Under the pieces are notes generated by a model. It made no database searches and was not told where the DNA came from. It saw only the letters and a program-made list of their open reading frames with translations. DNA of 7,921 bases from CAYTAP01 sp964435775 (GTDB lineage Bacteria > Planctomycetota > Phycisphaerae > Tepidisphaerales > Tepidisphaeraceae). Shown here one piece after another: positions 1-6,511 of this stretch (position 1 is its first letter; every line of letters starts with the position of its first letter). The stretch lies in assembly GCA_964435775.1 (NCBI GenBank), contig CAYTAP010000150.1:1-7921 (forward strand), given 5' to 3'. Position numbers and translations under genes: made by a program.

Positions 1-132
1 GATGGCGAACGCCTCGGGGCTGCCGATGACGATGGGGAACGTTCGCTCACCATCAACCTCCTTGAGGACGATGATCTGTTCCCCCTGCATCTCGCTGATG
101 ATGATCTTGTTCAGTTCCATCTGGATCGACAT
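1..132 (-). CDS. Bifunctional nuclease family protein (BFN/DUF151), N-terminal part
   Basis: This is the first 44 codons of a gene on the - strand that continues past the left edge of the window. It opens MSIQMELNKIII and runs through VLKEVDGER to FPIVIGSPEAFAI. A short strand, a basic/acidic turn and then the FPIVIG segment followed by an acidic/Ala-rich stretch match the start of the BFN (DUF151) fold. Members of that family are small proteins; some plant homologues have reported nuclease activity, but the bacterial role is poorly defined. The start at 132 is supported by GAGGAG seven bases upstream on the - strand. Met5 is a less likely start because it has no such site. The gene is transcribed away from the flagellar genes, so nothing links it to flagella. 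The family call is fairly secure from this short piece; catalytic residues further on cannot be seen. Confidence 0.8.
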   Translation of the reverse strand, partial: MSIQMELNKIIISEMQGEQIIVLKEVDGERTFPIVIGSPEAFAI

Positions 133-168
133 GAAAAAACTCCTCAATGAACCGAATTACTCATACAG

Positions 169-197
169 AGACTAGAAGTGACCCGCGAGCCAGTCAA
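169..197 (-). promoter_or_regulatory. Candidate sigma-70-type promoter for the BFN gene
   Basis: Read on the - strand, TTGACT (192-197) is followed after 17 bases by TAGTCT (169-174), and then about 36 bases later by the start codon at 132. The -35 box matches TTGACA at five of six positions, but the -10 box matches TATAAT at only three. Spacing and location are right, but a match this weak could occur by chance. No experimental support is available. Confidence 0.3.
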
Positions 198-242
198 GCC
201 GAAGAGGCGATGGCCCAGCGCCTTTCAATCCCGCATGGGATC

Positions 243-312
243 GAACCACAGATGAACACGGATGAACACGGATGGGGAAAAATCTGGGTTCATGCGAGTT
301 TATCTGTGGTTC
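243..312. repeat. 70-bp imperfect palindrome with period-10 GATGAACACG core
   Basis: The ends are a perfect 11-bp inverted repeat: GAACCACAGAT at 243-253 and ATCTGTGGTTC at 302-312. The symmetry continues inward, so about 26 of the first 31 positions of each arm can pair, leaving a central loop of roughly 8 bases. Inside the left arm GATGAACACG occurs twice in tandem (251-270). It would fold into a long hairpin as single-stranded DNA or RNA. It encodes nothing visible and resembles the REP- or MITE-like short palindromes that are dispersed in many copies in some genomes. Copy number cannot be judged from one window. Confidence 0.75.
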
Positions 313-532
313 ATTATCTGTAGTGTTGCAGAGCAACAGAGGCTTGAATAATCCCGGGGGCAGGGCGGTGTGTTGCAAATCAAATCGCGGGGGCGCAAGA
401 TCAAGGGTGGTGAAAATCGGCTTGTGTTTCCTGTCTGCAAGGATAGGATGAACGGGCACATTGACGTCGCGATCATGGATGGTTGCGGCATGGGCGGCTT
501 GCGTGACGGCAAGTTGCAGGGGCGGGAAAGGC

Positions 533-3043
533 ATGGATGCCATGGCGGAGCGAAGCGCTTCACAAGATTCGCCACGGGGGAAGCGACAGGCGGGCGATGC
601 TGCCGATGGCGCACGTCGCGGGCGGCGGGCATCGGACCCGGCCGATGGTCTCGCATCCACATCCCATCGATCACGCAAGCGCAAAAGTCATTTCTCTCAC
701 CTGTGGCAGGCGCCGTTGCTGCTCTTGTCGGTTGGGCTTTTTGCCTATGCGGCGTGGCTGTTCATCGATCCCAAACCGGGGCTTACGATCGATCAGAAGG
801 TGGGGATTGCCGAAAAGTATTTGAAGGTGGATCGGCCGGAGGCGGCGATTGAACAGTTGAACAAGCTGCTGGCCGAGGGTGATATCGAGCGGCTGTGGGA
901 GGGGAGGATTCATCTGCTGCTGGCCGAGGCGCTTGAACAGGGGCAGAAGCAAAAGCACATCACCATCGCGGCCAATTATCGAAGGATCATCGAGCAAACG
1001 CGGTTGGCGCTGGGGCAGGGCGTCAAGCCCACGGCCGCGATGTATCAGCGACTGGGGGAGAGTTTTGAAGCGCTCGATCAGACGGCCGAGGCGCTGGCGA
1101 ATTATCGGCAGGCAATGATCATGGACCCGCAGCGATCGCTTCCCCTGCATAAAAAGGTGATTGAGTTGCAGATGTCGGCGGGGGAAACGGGCGCGGCGCA
1201 GGCATCCATTGAAGACTATCTCAAGAGCACGGAAATCAGCGATGCCGAGCGTGCCTGGGCGCTGGGTGAACAAGCGCAACTTCTGATGGAGCAGGAGAAG
1301 TATCCCGAAGCCAAAAAGCTTCTCGCCGAGTCGCTCAAGCTCAGTGATGATCCGGTGACTCAGGGGACCGTAAATTATCGCTTGGGGTATTGCGCCTGGA
1401 AACTCGGGCAAACCGACGAGGCGGATCGGTTGATCCGCGCGGCGCGTGACCTTTTGCGGGCGCAGCATCCGCTGGATGCCGATGCGTGCTATGTTCTGGG
1501 GCGGATCGCGCAGGATCGCAAGAAACCACTCGAAGCCAATTCATTTTATCAGATTGTGCTTGTCAGCCATCCCGACGCCACCGTGGCGCCGGCGGCGCTG
1601 TTGGGGCGGGGCATCTGCCGCATCATGGCCGGTGATGTGGACGCCGGAATGGTGGACCTTCATGACCTGACGAATCTGATCAACGCCCGTGAATCCCGCG
1701 CCAAGCTGAAGCCCGAGGCGCTGGCGGGAATGAACCAGGCGGTGGCGCTGTTGTCGGAGAAGGCGCAGTACGAAGACGCGCTCGAGATCATGGAAAACGA
1801 GCTCGCGCTGGATGGCAAGCCGGAGGGCCCGTTTTATGCCCGGCTGGCGGGCCTGTATGAAAAGCGGGCCGGGCAGCTTCAAGCGAGCATCGCCGATGCC
1901 AGCGACGCCGAGAAGGTGCAGCGCGCCCAGCAGGCGAGGGATGACTTGTCCAAGGCCGGCGATGCCTGCATGGCGTATTCGCGGGCCATGATCCTGAAGG
2001 ATGACAATGGATATGGGGACGCCTTGTGGAAGGGGATTGGTCTGTATGACCAGGCGGGGGATGTGCAGCGCCTGATTTCGGCGCTGGAGCTATTCGTGGC
2101 GCAGCGTCCTGAAGACCCCCTGGCGCCCGATGCCATGCTTCGGCTGGGGCAGGCGTACCAAAGCGCGGGCATGTTCGACAAGGCGATCGACGCGTATCAA
2201 CGCAATGCGCTGCGGTATCCACGCAGTCTGGCGGCCAGCAAAAGCGCGGTGCCTTTGGCACAGGCGTATATGGCCAAAGGACCGGAGTATTATTCCAAGG
2301 CGGAAACCGTACTGATCAATGTTTTTGACAATAAGGCGCTGACGCCCGAGGCGGAGGAGTTTAAGCAGGCGCTGTTTGAACTGGGGCAGTTGTATTATCG
2401 CACCGGGCGCTACGAGGAGGCAGTCACCCGGCTGGAGGAATGGACCCAGCGCTATCCCAATGATGCCAACCTGGCGCGACTGGTCTTTTTGATGGCGGAC
2501 AGCTATCGCAAGAGTGCGGCTTTGCTCAATGGAAACAGTTCGACGGCCGGTCAATTGGCCAGTGCGGCCGACGGGCCGGGGCTGAGCAGGGAGATCGCCA
2601 GCGCCGCCGGCGGCGAGGTGGAGGTGCGCCACGCGCGGCAGGAGCGGCTTATCAAAGCCAAGGGACTTTTTGACCGGGCGATCAGCTTGTATCGAACCAC
2701 ACCTCCCACGCAGGATGTGGACAAGCTTTATATGAAGCTCAGCCATTTTTATCGCGCCGACTGTCTGTATGACCTTGGTCAATATGAAGCGGCGATCAAG
2801 TTGTATGATGAGGCCGCCTTCCGCTATCAGGAGGATGCCTCCGCGCTGGCGGCATACGTGCAAATCGTCAACAGCTACTGCGCCCTTGGGAAAATGGACG
2901 AGGCCAAGACCGCCAATGAACGGGCCAAGTGGCTGTTGCGCCGGATGCCGCCGGAGACGTTTGAGAATGGCAGCTTCACGATGCCCAAGAGCTATTGGGA
3001 GCAGTGGCTGAAGTGGACGAGCAAATCCGGGATGTGGAATTGA
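533..3043 (+). CDS. Large membrane-anchored TPR protein of unknown function in the flagellar cluster
   Basis: The product is 836 residues when started at 533. A basic N-terminal tail (RRGRR, then RSRKRK) precedes one hydrophobic segment at about residues 58-78 (WQAPLLLLSVGLFAYAAWLFI region), which predicts a short cytoplasmic tail and a large periplasmic domain. The rest is helical repeat. Clear TPR units lie near residues 170-200 (YQRLGESFEALDQ...), 535-565 (LRLGQAYQSAGMFDKAIDAY), 613-644 (ELGQLYYRTGRYEEAV) and 742-769 (CLYDLGQYEAAIKLYDEA). A Gly/Ser/Ala-rich linker sits around 660-690, and the protein ends in a Trp-rich tail (YWEQWLKW...GMWN). No catalytic motif is visible. TPR arrays bind other proteins, so a scaffold or assembly role is inferred from its place at the head of the cluster, 46 bp before flgN. 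The start is uncertain: 533 (ATG) has AGGGG 10 bases upstream, while 542 (ATG) has GGGAAAGG 10 bases upstream. In-frame TTG (461) and ATG (479) further upstream lack good ribosome sites. Confidence 0.85.
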   Translation: MDAMAERSASQDSPRGKRQAGDAADGARRGRRASDPADGLASTSHRSRKRKSHFSHLWQAPLLLLSVGLFAYAAWLFIDPKPGLTIDQKVGIAEKYLKVDRPEAAIEQLNKLLAEGDIERLWEGRIHLLLAEALEQGQKQKHITIAANYRRIIEQTRLALGQGVKPTAAMYQRLGESFEALDQTAEALANYRQAMIMDPQRSLPLHKKVIELQMSAGETGAAQASIEDYLKSTEISDAERAWALGEQAQLLMEQEKYPEAKKLLAESLKLSDDPVTQGTVNYRLGYCAWKLGQTDEADRLIRAARDLLRAQHPLDADACYVLGRIAQDRKKPLEANSFYQIVLVSHPDATVAPAALLGRGICRIMAGDVDAGMVDLHDLTNLINARESRAKLKPEALAGMNQAVALLSEKAQYEDALEIMENELALDGKPEGPFYARLAGLYEKRAGQLQASIADASDAEKVQRAQQARDDLSKAGDACMAYSRAMILKDDNGYGDALWKGIGLYDQAGDVQRLISALELFVAQRPEDPLAPDAMLRLGQAYQSAGMFDKAIDAYQRNALRYPRSLAASKSAVPLAQAYMAKGPEYYSKAETVLINVFDNKALTPEAEEFKQALFELGQLYYRTGRYEEAVTRLEEWTQRYPNDANLARLVFLMADSYRKSAALLNGNSSTAGQLASAADGPGLSREIASAAGGEVEVRHARQERLIKAKGLFDRAISLYRTTPPTQDVDKLYMKLSHFYRADCLYDLGQYEAAIKLYDEAAFRYQEDASALAAYVQIVNSYCALGKMDEAKTANERAKWLLRRMPPETFENGSFTMPKSYWEQWLKWTSKSGMWN

Positions 3044-3089
3044 ACGTGGGCGACTGTGATGGTGAGCTTGTATATCAAGAGCTTTTTGC

Positions 3090-3533
3090 ATGGCAAATGA
3101 TTCGACCATTTTGGCGCTGAAGGAGCAGGTTGACTGTTATGAGCGGCTGGCCAAGCTGGCGGCGCGGCAGCATGTGCATGTTCAGCACAACCAGACCGAG
3201 GAACTTCTTGAGGTGCTGGAGCGTCGCCAGGAGGTGTTGAACGATGTGGCGCGGCTGGAAGGAATCATCGCGCCGATGAAGCAGCGCTGGAGTGAATACC
3301 TGGCGAGTCTTCCTGAAGCCGAGCGGGCGGAAGCTGAACGGATGGTGGGACGATCGCGGACCTTATTGGAGGAAATCACGACGGCCGACCGCAACGACGC
3401 GATGGTGCTTCAGCAGCGGAAGCTGAATGTAGGACGGCAGATCAATCAAACCCGCGCGGCTCGGCGTGTGAACCGAACCTATGCCGCCGCCGCGTATACC
3501 CAGCAGCGCGGTGGAATCGACGTTGGGGGATAA
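3090..3533 (+). CDS. flgN: FlgN-like flagellar export chaperone
   Basis: This is a 147-residue, strongly helical, charged protein with no signal peptide or membrane segment. Residues 8-60 and 74-125 form two long amphipathic helices, rich in Glu, Arg and Leu, with heptad-like spacing. Size, architecture and the Arg/Tyr-rich end (ARRVNRTYAAAAY, about 123-136) fit FlgN, the cytoplasmic chaperone that holds the hook-filament junction proteins FlgK and FlgL before export. The family is poorly conserved, so this call rests on length, helix pattern and position more than on signature residues. The start at 3090 is the first possible one, because a TGA lies in frame at 3063. A weak AAGAG lies eight bases upstream. 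It sits 46 bp after the TPR gene and 19 bp before the kinase start, probably in one transcript. A generic coiled-coil protein remains possible. Confidence 0.6.
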   Translation: MANDSTILALKEQVDCYERLAKLAARQHVHVQHNQTEELLEVLERRQEVLNDVARLEGIIAPMKQRWSEYLASLPEAERAEAERMVGRSRTLLEEITTADRNDAMVLQQRKLNVGRQINQTRAARRVNRTYAAAAYTQQRGGIDVGG

Positions 3534-3552
3534 ACAGGTGGTGATGCGGACC

Positions 3553-4392
3553 ATGGACAATTTGCCCGAGACAACTACCGCCACACCGACCGCGACGCGG
3601 GTCGAGGAGCTTGGCCGCATTATCCTGGCGTATAGTGAGGTCACGGAAAAATTGCAGGAGTCGCACGAGCGGCTTGAAAAGACAGTGTTGAATCTTCGTG
3701 AGGAGCTGGGGGAGAAGAACCGTCTGCTGGAGAGAAAGAACCGTCTTGCCGCGCTGGGTGAGATGGCGGCGGGAATGGCGCACGAGATTCGCAACCCGCT
3801 TGGCGGCATTCAGCTCTATGCATCGTTGCTTGCGCGCGATGTGGAAGACAGGCCACAATCGCTGACGGTTGTGCACAAGATCGCAGCCGGGGTGAAGCAC
3901 TTGGAATGCCTGGTGAGCCAGGTGTTGCAATTCACCCGTGAAATCGCCGTGCATCCGGTGGAGATGGATCTGGCCGAGGCGGTGGAGCGCGCGGCGGAGC
4001 TCAGCGAGGCGCAGCGACAAGTGCGCGGCGTCATTTGCGATGTGGCCGGTCCTTCGTCGCTCATCATCCGCGCCGATCCCCTGATGCTTGGCCAGGCGCT
4101 GCTCAACTTGATGTTGAACGCGATTGAGGCGATGGAATCCGGAGGCCGGTTGCAGGTGACATACGGCGAGGTGGAGGATGAAGCCGGGCGTTTTCGCGTG
4201 GTGATTCAGGACACCGGCCCGGGCATTCCACCGGGTATTCTTGACCGTATTTTCAATCCTTTTTTTACGACCAAGGATGCCGGAACGGGCCTGGGGCTGG
4301 CGATCGTCCATCGCATTGTCGAAGCGCATGAAGGGACGATCATCGCCACCAATGCTCCTGGCGGCGGCGCGAAGTTTGAGATCAGGGTGTAG
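3553..4392 (+). CDS. Soluble NtrB/FlgS-type sensor histidine kinase
   Basis: The 279-residue protein starts with about 20 low-complexity residues, followed by a predicted coiled coil (about 25-65). The kinase core contains the H-box at 75-84 (MAHEIRNPLGG region, phospho-acceptor His77), the N-box at 185-194 (NLMLNAIEAM), the G1 box DTGPGI at 220-225, the F box FNPFFTTK at 234-241 and the G2 box GTGLGL at 244-249. All key residues are present, so it should be active. It has no membrane segment, PAS or HAMP domain, which fits a cytoplasmic sensor like Helicobacter/Campylobacter FlgS or FleS. Its partner is presumably the regulator that follows 176 bp downstream. The start at 3553 is chosen because AGGTGGTGA (3536-3544) lies eight bases upstream. 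Starts at 3481 or 3544 are in frame, but the first overlaps flgN and neither is as well spaced. A FleS/FlrB-type role in flagellar gene control is inferred from the neighbours. Confidence 0.88.
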   Translation: MDNLPETTTATPTATRVEELGRIILAYSEVTEKLQESHERLEKTVLNLREELGEKNRLLERKNRLAALGEMAAGMAHEIRNPLGGIQLYASLLARDVEDRPQSLTVVHKIAAGVKHLECLVSQVLQFTREIAVHPVEMDLAEAVERAAELSEAQRQVRGVICDVAGPSSLIIRADPLMLGQALLNLMLNAIEAMESGGRLQVTYGEVEDEAGRFRVVIQDTGPGIPPGILDRIFNPFFTTKDAGTGLGLAIVHRIVEAHEGTIIATNAPGGGAKFEIRV

Positions 4393-4393
4393 G

Positions 4394-4456
4394 GGGTAGG
4401 GATGAAGGATGAAGGATGAGGGGGCAAGGATGAAGGATGAAGGATGAAGGATGAGT
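4394..4456 (+). repeat. Period-7 tandem array, GATGAAG type
   Basis: Nine heptamers in unbroken phase begin two bases after the kinase stop codon: GGGTAGG, GATGAAG twice, GATGAGG, GGGCAAG, GATGAAG three times, then GATGAGT. The divergent units keep the seven-base register, which points to slippage or unit-wise growth followed by drift. It resembles the heptameric short tandem repeats (STRR) described in filamentous cyanobacteria. It lies inside an operon gap and encodes nothing recognisable. Confidence 0.85.
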
Positions 4457-4524
4457 AGGAAGTGGAGGATACGGATTTGAGAACGGAGTCGCCCAGAAGT
4501 CAAACGGCCTGGCGTCTTCTCATT

Positions 4525-4552
4525 CTTCATCCTTCCGACTTCATCCTAATTC
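4525..4552 (-). repeat. Inverted partner of the GATGAAG heptamer array
   Basis: CTTCATC at 4525-4531 and again at 4539-4545, exactly 14 bases apart, are the reverse complement of GATGAAG. CTTCCGA lies between them and CTAATTC after them in the same seven-base register. With the forward array ending at 4456, this leaves two inverted arms around a unique stretch of about 68 bp (4457-4524). The arms could pair into a long hairpin just upstream of the regulator's ribosome site at 4559-4562. Confidence 0.7.
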
Positions 4553-4568
4553 AGAAACGGAGTTCGAT

Positions 4569-5948
4569 ATGGCGCGGATTTTAGTGGCGGACGATCAGGA
4601 AATGATGCGGGATTCGCTCGCGGGTACGCTGGTGCGCGAGGGGCATGAAGTCGTCGCGTGCGGCGATGGCGTCGCCGCGGCCGAGCGGCTCGGCGGGCCG
4701 GGGCGGTTCGATCTGCTCATCACCGATTTGAAGATGCCGAAGATGACCGGCATCGAATTGCTCGGCGAAGCGCGACGTTTGCGGCCCGACATGCCCGTCG
4801 TCCTCATGACCGCGTTTGCCACCGTGCAAACCGCCGTCGAGGCGATGAAACTCGGCGCCTATGACTATATCCAAAAGCCTTTCGACGGCGATGAGATCAA
4901 GCTGCTCATCGACCGAACACTCGAGCACAGCAGGCTCGCCCGCGAAAACGCCGCGTATCGCTCGATGGCCGAAGTGTCGGCGCCGCGCCCGCTCATCGGC
5001 GCCAGCGAGGCGATGCGGGAGATCAAAACGCGCATCGAGCTCGTCGCCAACAGCACCGCGACGGTTCTAATCCGGGGCGAAAGCGGAACGGGCAAGGAAG
5101 TCGTGGCGCGGGCGATTCATCATGCCGGCACGCGGCGCGAGCGCCCCATGCTCGCGGTGAATTGCGCTGCGTTAAGTGAGAATTTGCTTGAAAGCGAATT
5201 GTTTGGCCATGAAAAGGGCGCGTTTACCGGGGCGGACAAGCTTCGCCGCGGCCGATTCGAGCTGGCCGACGGCGGCACGCTCCTGCTCGATGAAATCAGC
5301 GAGATCGCCCCCGGCTTGCAGGCCAAACTCCTGCGTGTTTTGCAGGAGAGCAGCTTTGAGCGCGTGGGCAGCTCGATCACCCAGCAGGTGGATGTTCGCG
5401 TCATCGCCACGACCAACCGTGATTTGGAAAAGGAAGTTGATGAGGGGCGCTTCCGGCGTGATTTGTTCTATCGTTTGAATGTCGTTCCAATTGAGATTCC
5501 CCCGCTGCACGAACGCGTCGAGGATATCGCGGAATTGTGCCGCCATTTCCTTCATCAGGTGGCGCGCCGGGAGAACAGCGTATTTCGCCATATCGAGAGC
5601 GACGCCATCCGGTTGCTGCAACGATACAACTGGCCGGGCAATGTGCGGGAGCTTCAAAACATCATCGAGCGCGCCTGCGTGCTGGAATCGCAGCCGGGCG
5701 TCATTCGGACAATCACGGTTGAACCGTGGCTCAAGATTCGCGGCGGCGCGAGCGGGGCGACGGCGGCCAATGCCGAGGCGCTGGCGGGGCAGCCGTTGGC
5801 GGACATCGAGCGGCAGGTCATTCTCAGCACGCTTCAGCAGTTCAAGGGGCATCGCATCCGCACCGCCACGGCGCTGGGCATCGGCGTGCGGACGCTCGGG
5901 ATGAAGTTGAAGAAGTGGCGGGAAGAAGGGGAACTGGTGGAGGCATGA
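4569..5948 (+). CDS. Sigma-54-dependent NtrC-family response regulator (FlgR/FleR/FlrC-like)
   Basis: The 459-residue protein has three complete domains. The receiver (1-120) has the acidic pair Asp8/Asp9, phospho-acceptor Asp53 (TDLKMP), Thr81 and Lys103 (KPF). The AAA+ domain (about 141-370) has Walker A GESGTGKE at 170-177, the sigma-54 contact loop GAFTGA at 217-222, Walker B TLLLDE at 237-242 and FRRDLFYRLNV at 295-305. A Fis-type helix-turn-helix fills about 411-451. The intact GAFTGA loop means it should activate RpoN RNA polymerase using ATP. GGAG at 4559-4562 is six bases before the ATG. Between a histidine kinase and flgB, it is most likely the flagellar class activator of this organism, with the kinase at 3553-4392 as partner and the sigma-54 promoter at 6071-6086 as a likely target. 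The domain family is certain; the flagellar role is inferred from context, because AtoC-like regulators share this layout. Confidence 0.95.
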   Translation: MARILVADDQEMMRDSLAGTLVREGHEVVACGDGVAAAERLGGPGRFDLLITDLKMPKMTGIELLGEARRLRPDMPVVLMTAFATVQTAVEAMKLGAYDYIQKPFDGDEIKLLIDRTLEHSRLARENAAYRSMAEVSAPRPLIGASEAMREIKTRIELVANSTATVLIRGESGTGKEVVARAIHHAGTRRERPMLAVNCAALSENLLESELFGHEKGAFTGADKLRRGRFELADGGTLLLDEISEIAPGLQAKLLRVLQESSFERVGSSITQQVDVRVIATTNRDLEKEVDEGRFRRDLFYRLNVVPIEIPPLHERVEDIAELCRHFLHQVARRENSVFRHIESDAIRLLQRYNWPGNVRELQNIIERACVLESQPGVIRTITVEPWLKIRGGASGATAANAEALAGQPLADIERQVILSTLQQFKGHRIRTATALGIGVRTLGMKLKKWREEGELVEA

Positions 5949-5982
5949 GGCCGTGGCGCGGAGGCCGCGACGACGTTGGCAT

Positions 5983-6016
5983 CGGCACGAATTGCGCGGT
6001 CGCGCAAAAAGTGCCG
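5983..6016. promoter_or_regulatory. 34-bp interrupted dyad upstream of flgB, possible activator site
   Basis: CGGCAC (5983-5988) and GTGCCG (6011-6016) are perfect inverted copies, as are the inner TTGCGC (5992-5997) and GCGCAA (6002-6007). Three unpaired bases on each side separate the two stems, with a four-base centre. Relative to the start site expected from the sigma-54 promoter, the dyad would lie at about -114 to -81, where NtrC-type enhancers are normally found. A Fis-type helix-turn-helix dimer binds such two-fold symmetric sites. As RNA it would also form a hairpin after the regulator gene, but no T-run follows, so a standard terminator is unlikely. Confidence 0.5.
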
Positions 6017-6070
6017 TGGCGCTTGGCCGAGGAAGCGTCGGATTCGTGACGATTCAGAGTCTTACGACGA

Positions 6071-6086
6071 TGGCACGAGGTTTGAT
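6071..6086 (+). promoter_or_regulatory. Sigma-54 (-24/-12) promoter for flgB
   Basis: TGGCACG (6071-6077), four bases, an extra T and then TTGAT (6082-6086) match the RpoN consensus TGGCAC-N5-TTGCW with the required spacing. The only clear deviation is A for C in the -12 element. The predicted start near 6097 would give a leader of about 16 bases that just contains the strong ribosome site GGAGGTGA (6099-6106), six bases before the flgB ATG. A gene for a sigma-54 activator lies immediately upstream, which makes the match meaningful. The -12 mismatch could lower basal strength. Confidence 0.72.
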
Positions 6087-6112
6087 AGGGGACGGGTTGG
6101 AGGTGACCGGCG

Positions 6113-6511
6113 ATGTTTATAGACCGCTTGCTGAATCAGGACAGTTCGCCGGTGCTGGAGGCGACGATCCAATTCGCCGCCGCCCGGGCCAAGCTGATCG
6201 CCGAGGATGTGGTTAACGCCGACACCCCCGGCTATCGGCAGAAGGATTTGTCGGTCGAACGGTTTCAGTCGATGCTGCGGGATCGGTTGGACGCCCGTGA
6301 AAACAGTGCGCCCGGAGAAGTGGATTTCAGCAACATCCGCCAGGCGATCGATCATCCGGTGCGCGGGATTTTGTTTCACGATGGGAACAACCGCTCGATG
6401 GAACAATTGATGACCGACCAGGCGAAGAACGCCCTGATGCACAATATTGCGGTTGAAATGTTGAAGAAGCAGTTTTCAATGATGGAAATGGCGCTGCGGG
6501 AACGGCTGTAA
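6113..6511 (+). CDS. flgB: Flagellar basal-body rod protein FlgB
   Basis: The 132-residue protein has the normal FlgB length. The N-terminal helix is followed by the rod-protein motif NADTPGYRQKDL at 35-46, the HDGNNRSMEQLM segment at 89-100 and a C-terminal helix ending in KKQFSMMEMALRERL, all typical of FlgB. FlgB forms the first part of the rod on top of FliE and the MS ring in the periplasm, and leaves the cell by the flagellar type III export system, so it has no Sec signal. Ribosome site GGAGGTGA (6099-6106) ends six bases before the ATG, the strongest in the window. It is the first gene after the predicted sigma-54 promoter, with flgC 100 bp and fliE further downstream. Confidence 0.95.
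   Translation: MFIDRLLNQDSSPVLEATIQFAAARAKLIAEDVVNADTPGYRQKDLSVERFQSMLRDRLDARENSAPGEVDFSNIRQAIDHPVRGILFHDGNNRSMEQLMTDQAKNALMHNIAVEMLKKQFSMMEMALRERL

Larger units (their letters stand above)
133..532. other. 400-bp divergent intergenic region
   Basis: This lies between the - strand BFN gene and the + strand TPR gene, so both upstream promoters should be here. It holds the weak - strand promoter at 169-197, the imperfect palindrome at 243-312 and a small perfect hairpin at 324-338 (TGTTGC, loop AGA, GCAACA). Long reading frames cross it on both strands, but none has a ribosome site or a recognisable protein. Their translations look like read-through of the palindrome. From about 340 to 532 I see no further structure, and I found no convincing promoter for the TPR gene. 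Confidence 0.6.

Noticed and set aside
172..684. 170-residue - strand reading frame across the intergenic region
   Set aside because: Its N-terminal half is antisense to the TPR gene and its C-terminal part is a translation of the 70-bp palindrome; no family is recognisable.
370..852. 160-residue + strand reading frame overlapping the start of the TPR gene
   Set aside because: It overlaps the TPR gene in another frame, has no ribosome site, and its composition (Arg/Gly/Cys-rich, no domain) is typical of a shadow frame in GC-rich DNA.
3481..3552. Upstream start for the histidine kinase at 3481
   Set aside because: It would overlap flgN by 53 bp and add Pro-rich residues without a ribosome site, whereas 3553 has a well-spaced AGGTGGTGA.
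4394..4456. CRISPR-like array in the heptamer repeats
   Set aside because: Units are seven bases in direct contact with no spacers, and no cas gene is nearby.
5983..6016. Intrinsic terminator after the regulator gene
   Set aside because: The dyad is hairpin-forming, but no T-run follows on the + strand; the five A bases inside it do not help, so a binding site is the better reading.
5953..6216. 87-residue + strand reading frame between the regulator and flgB
   Set aside because: It runs through the dyad and the sigma-54 promoter and overlaps flgB by over 100 bp; it has no ribosome site and no recognisable domain.
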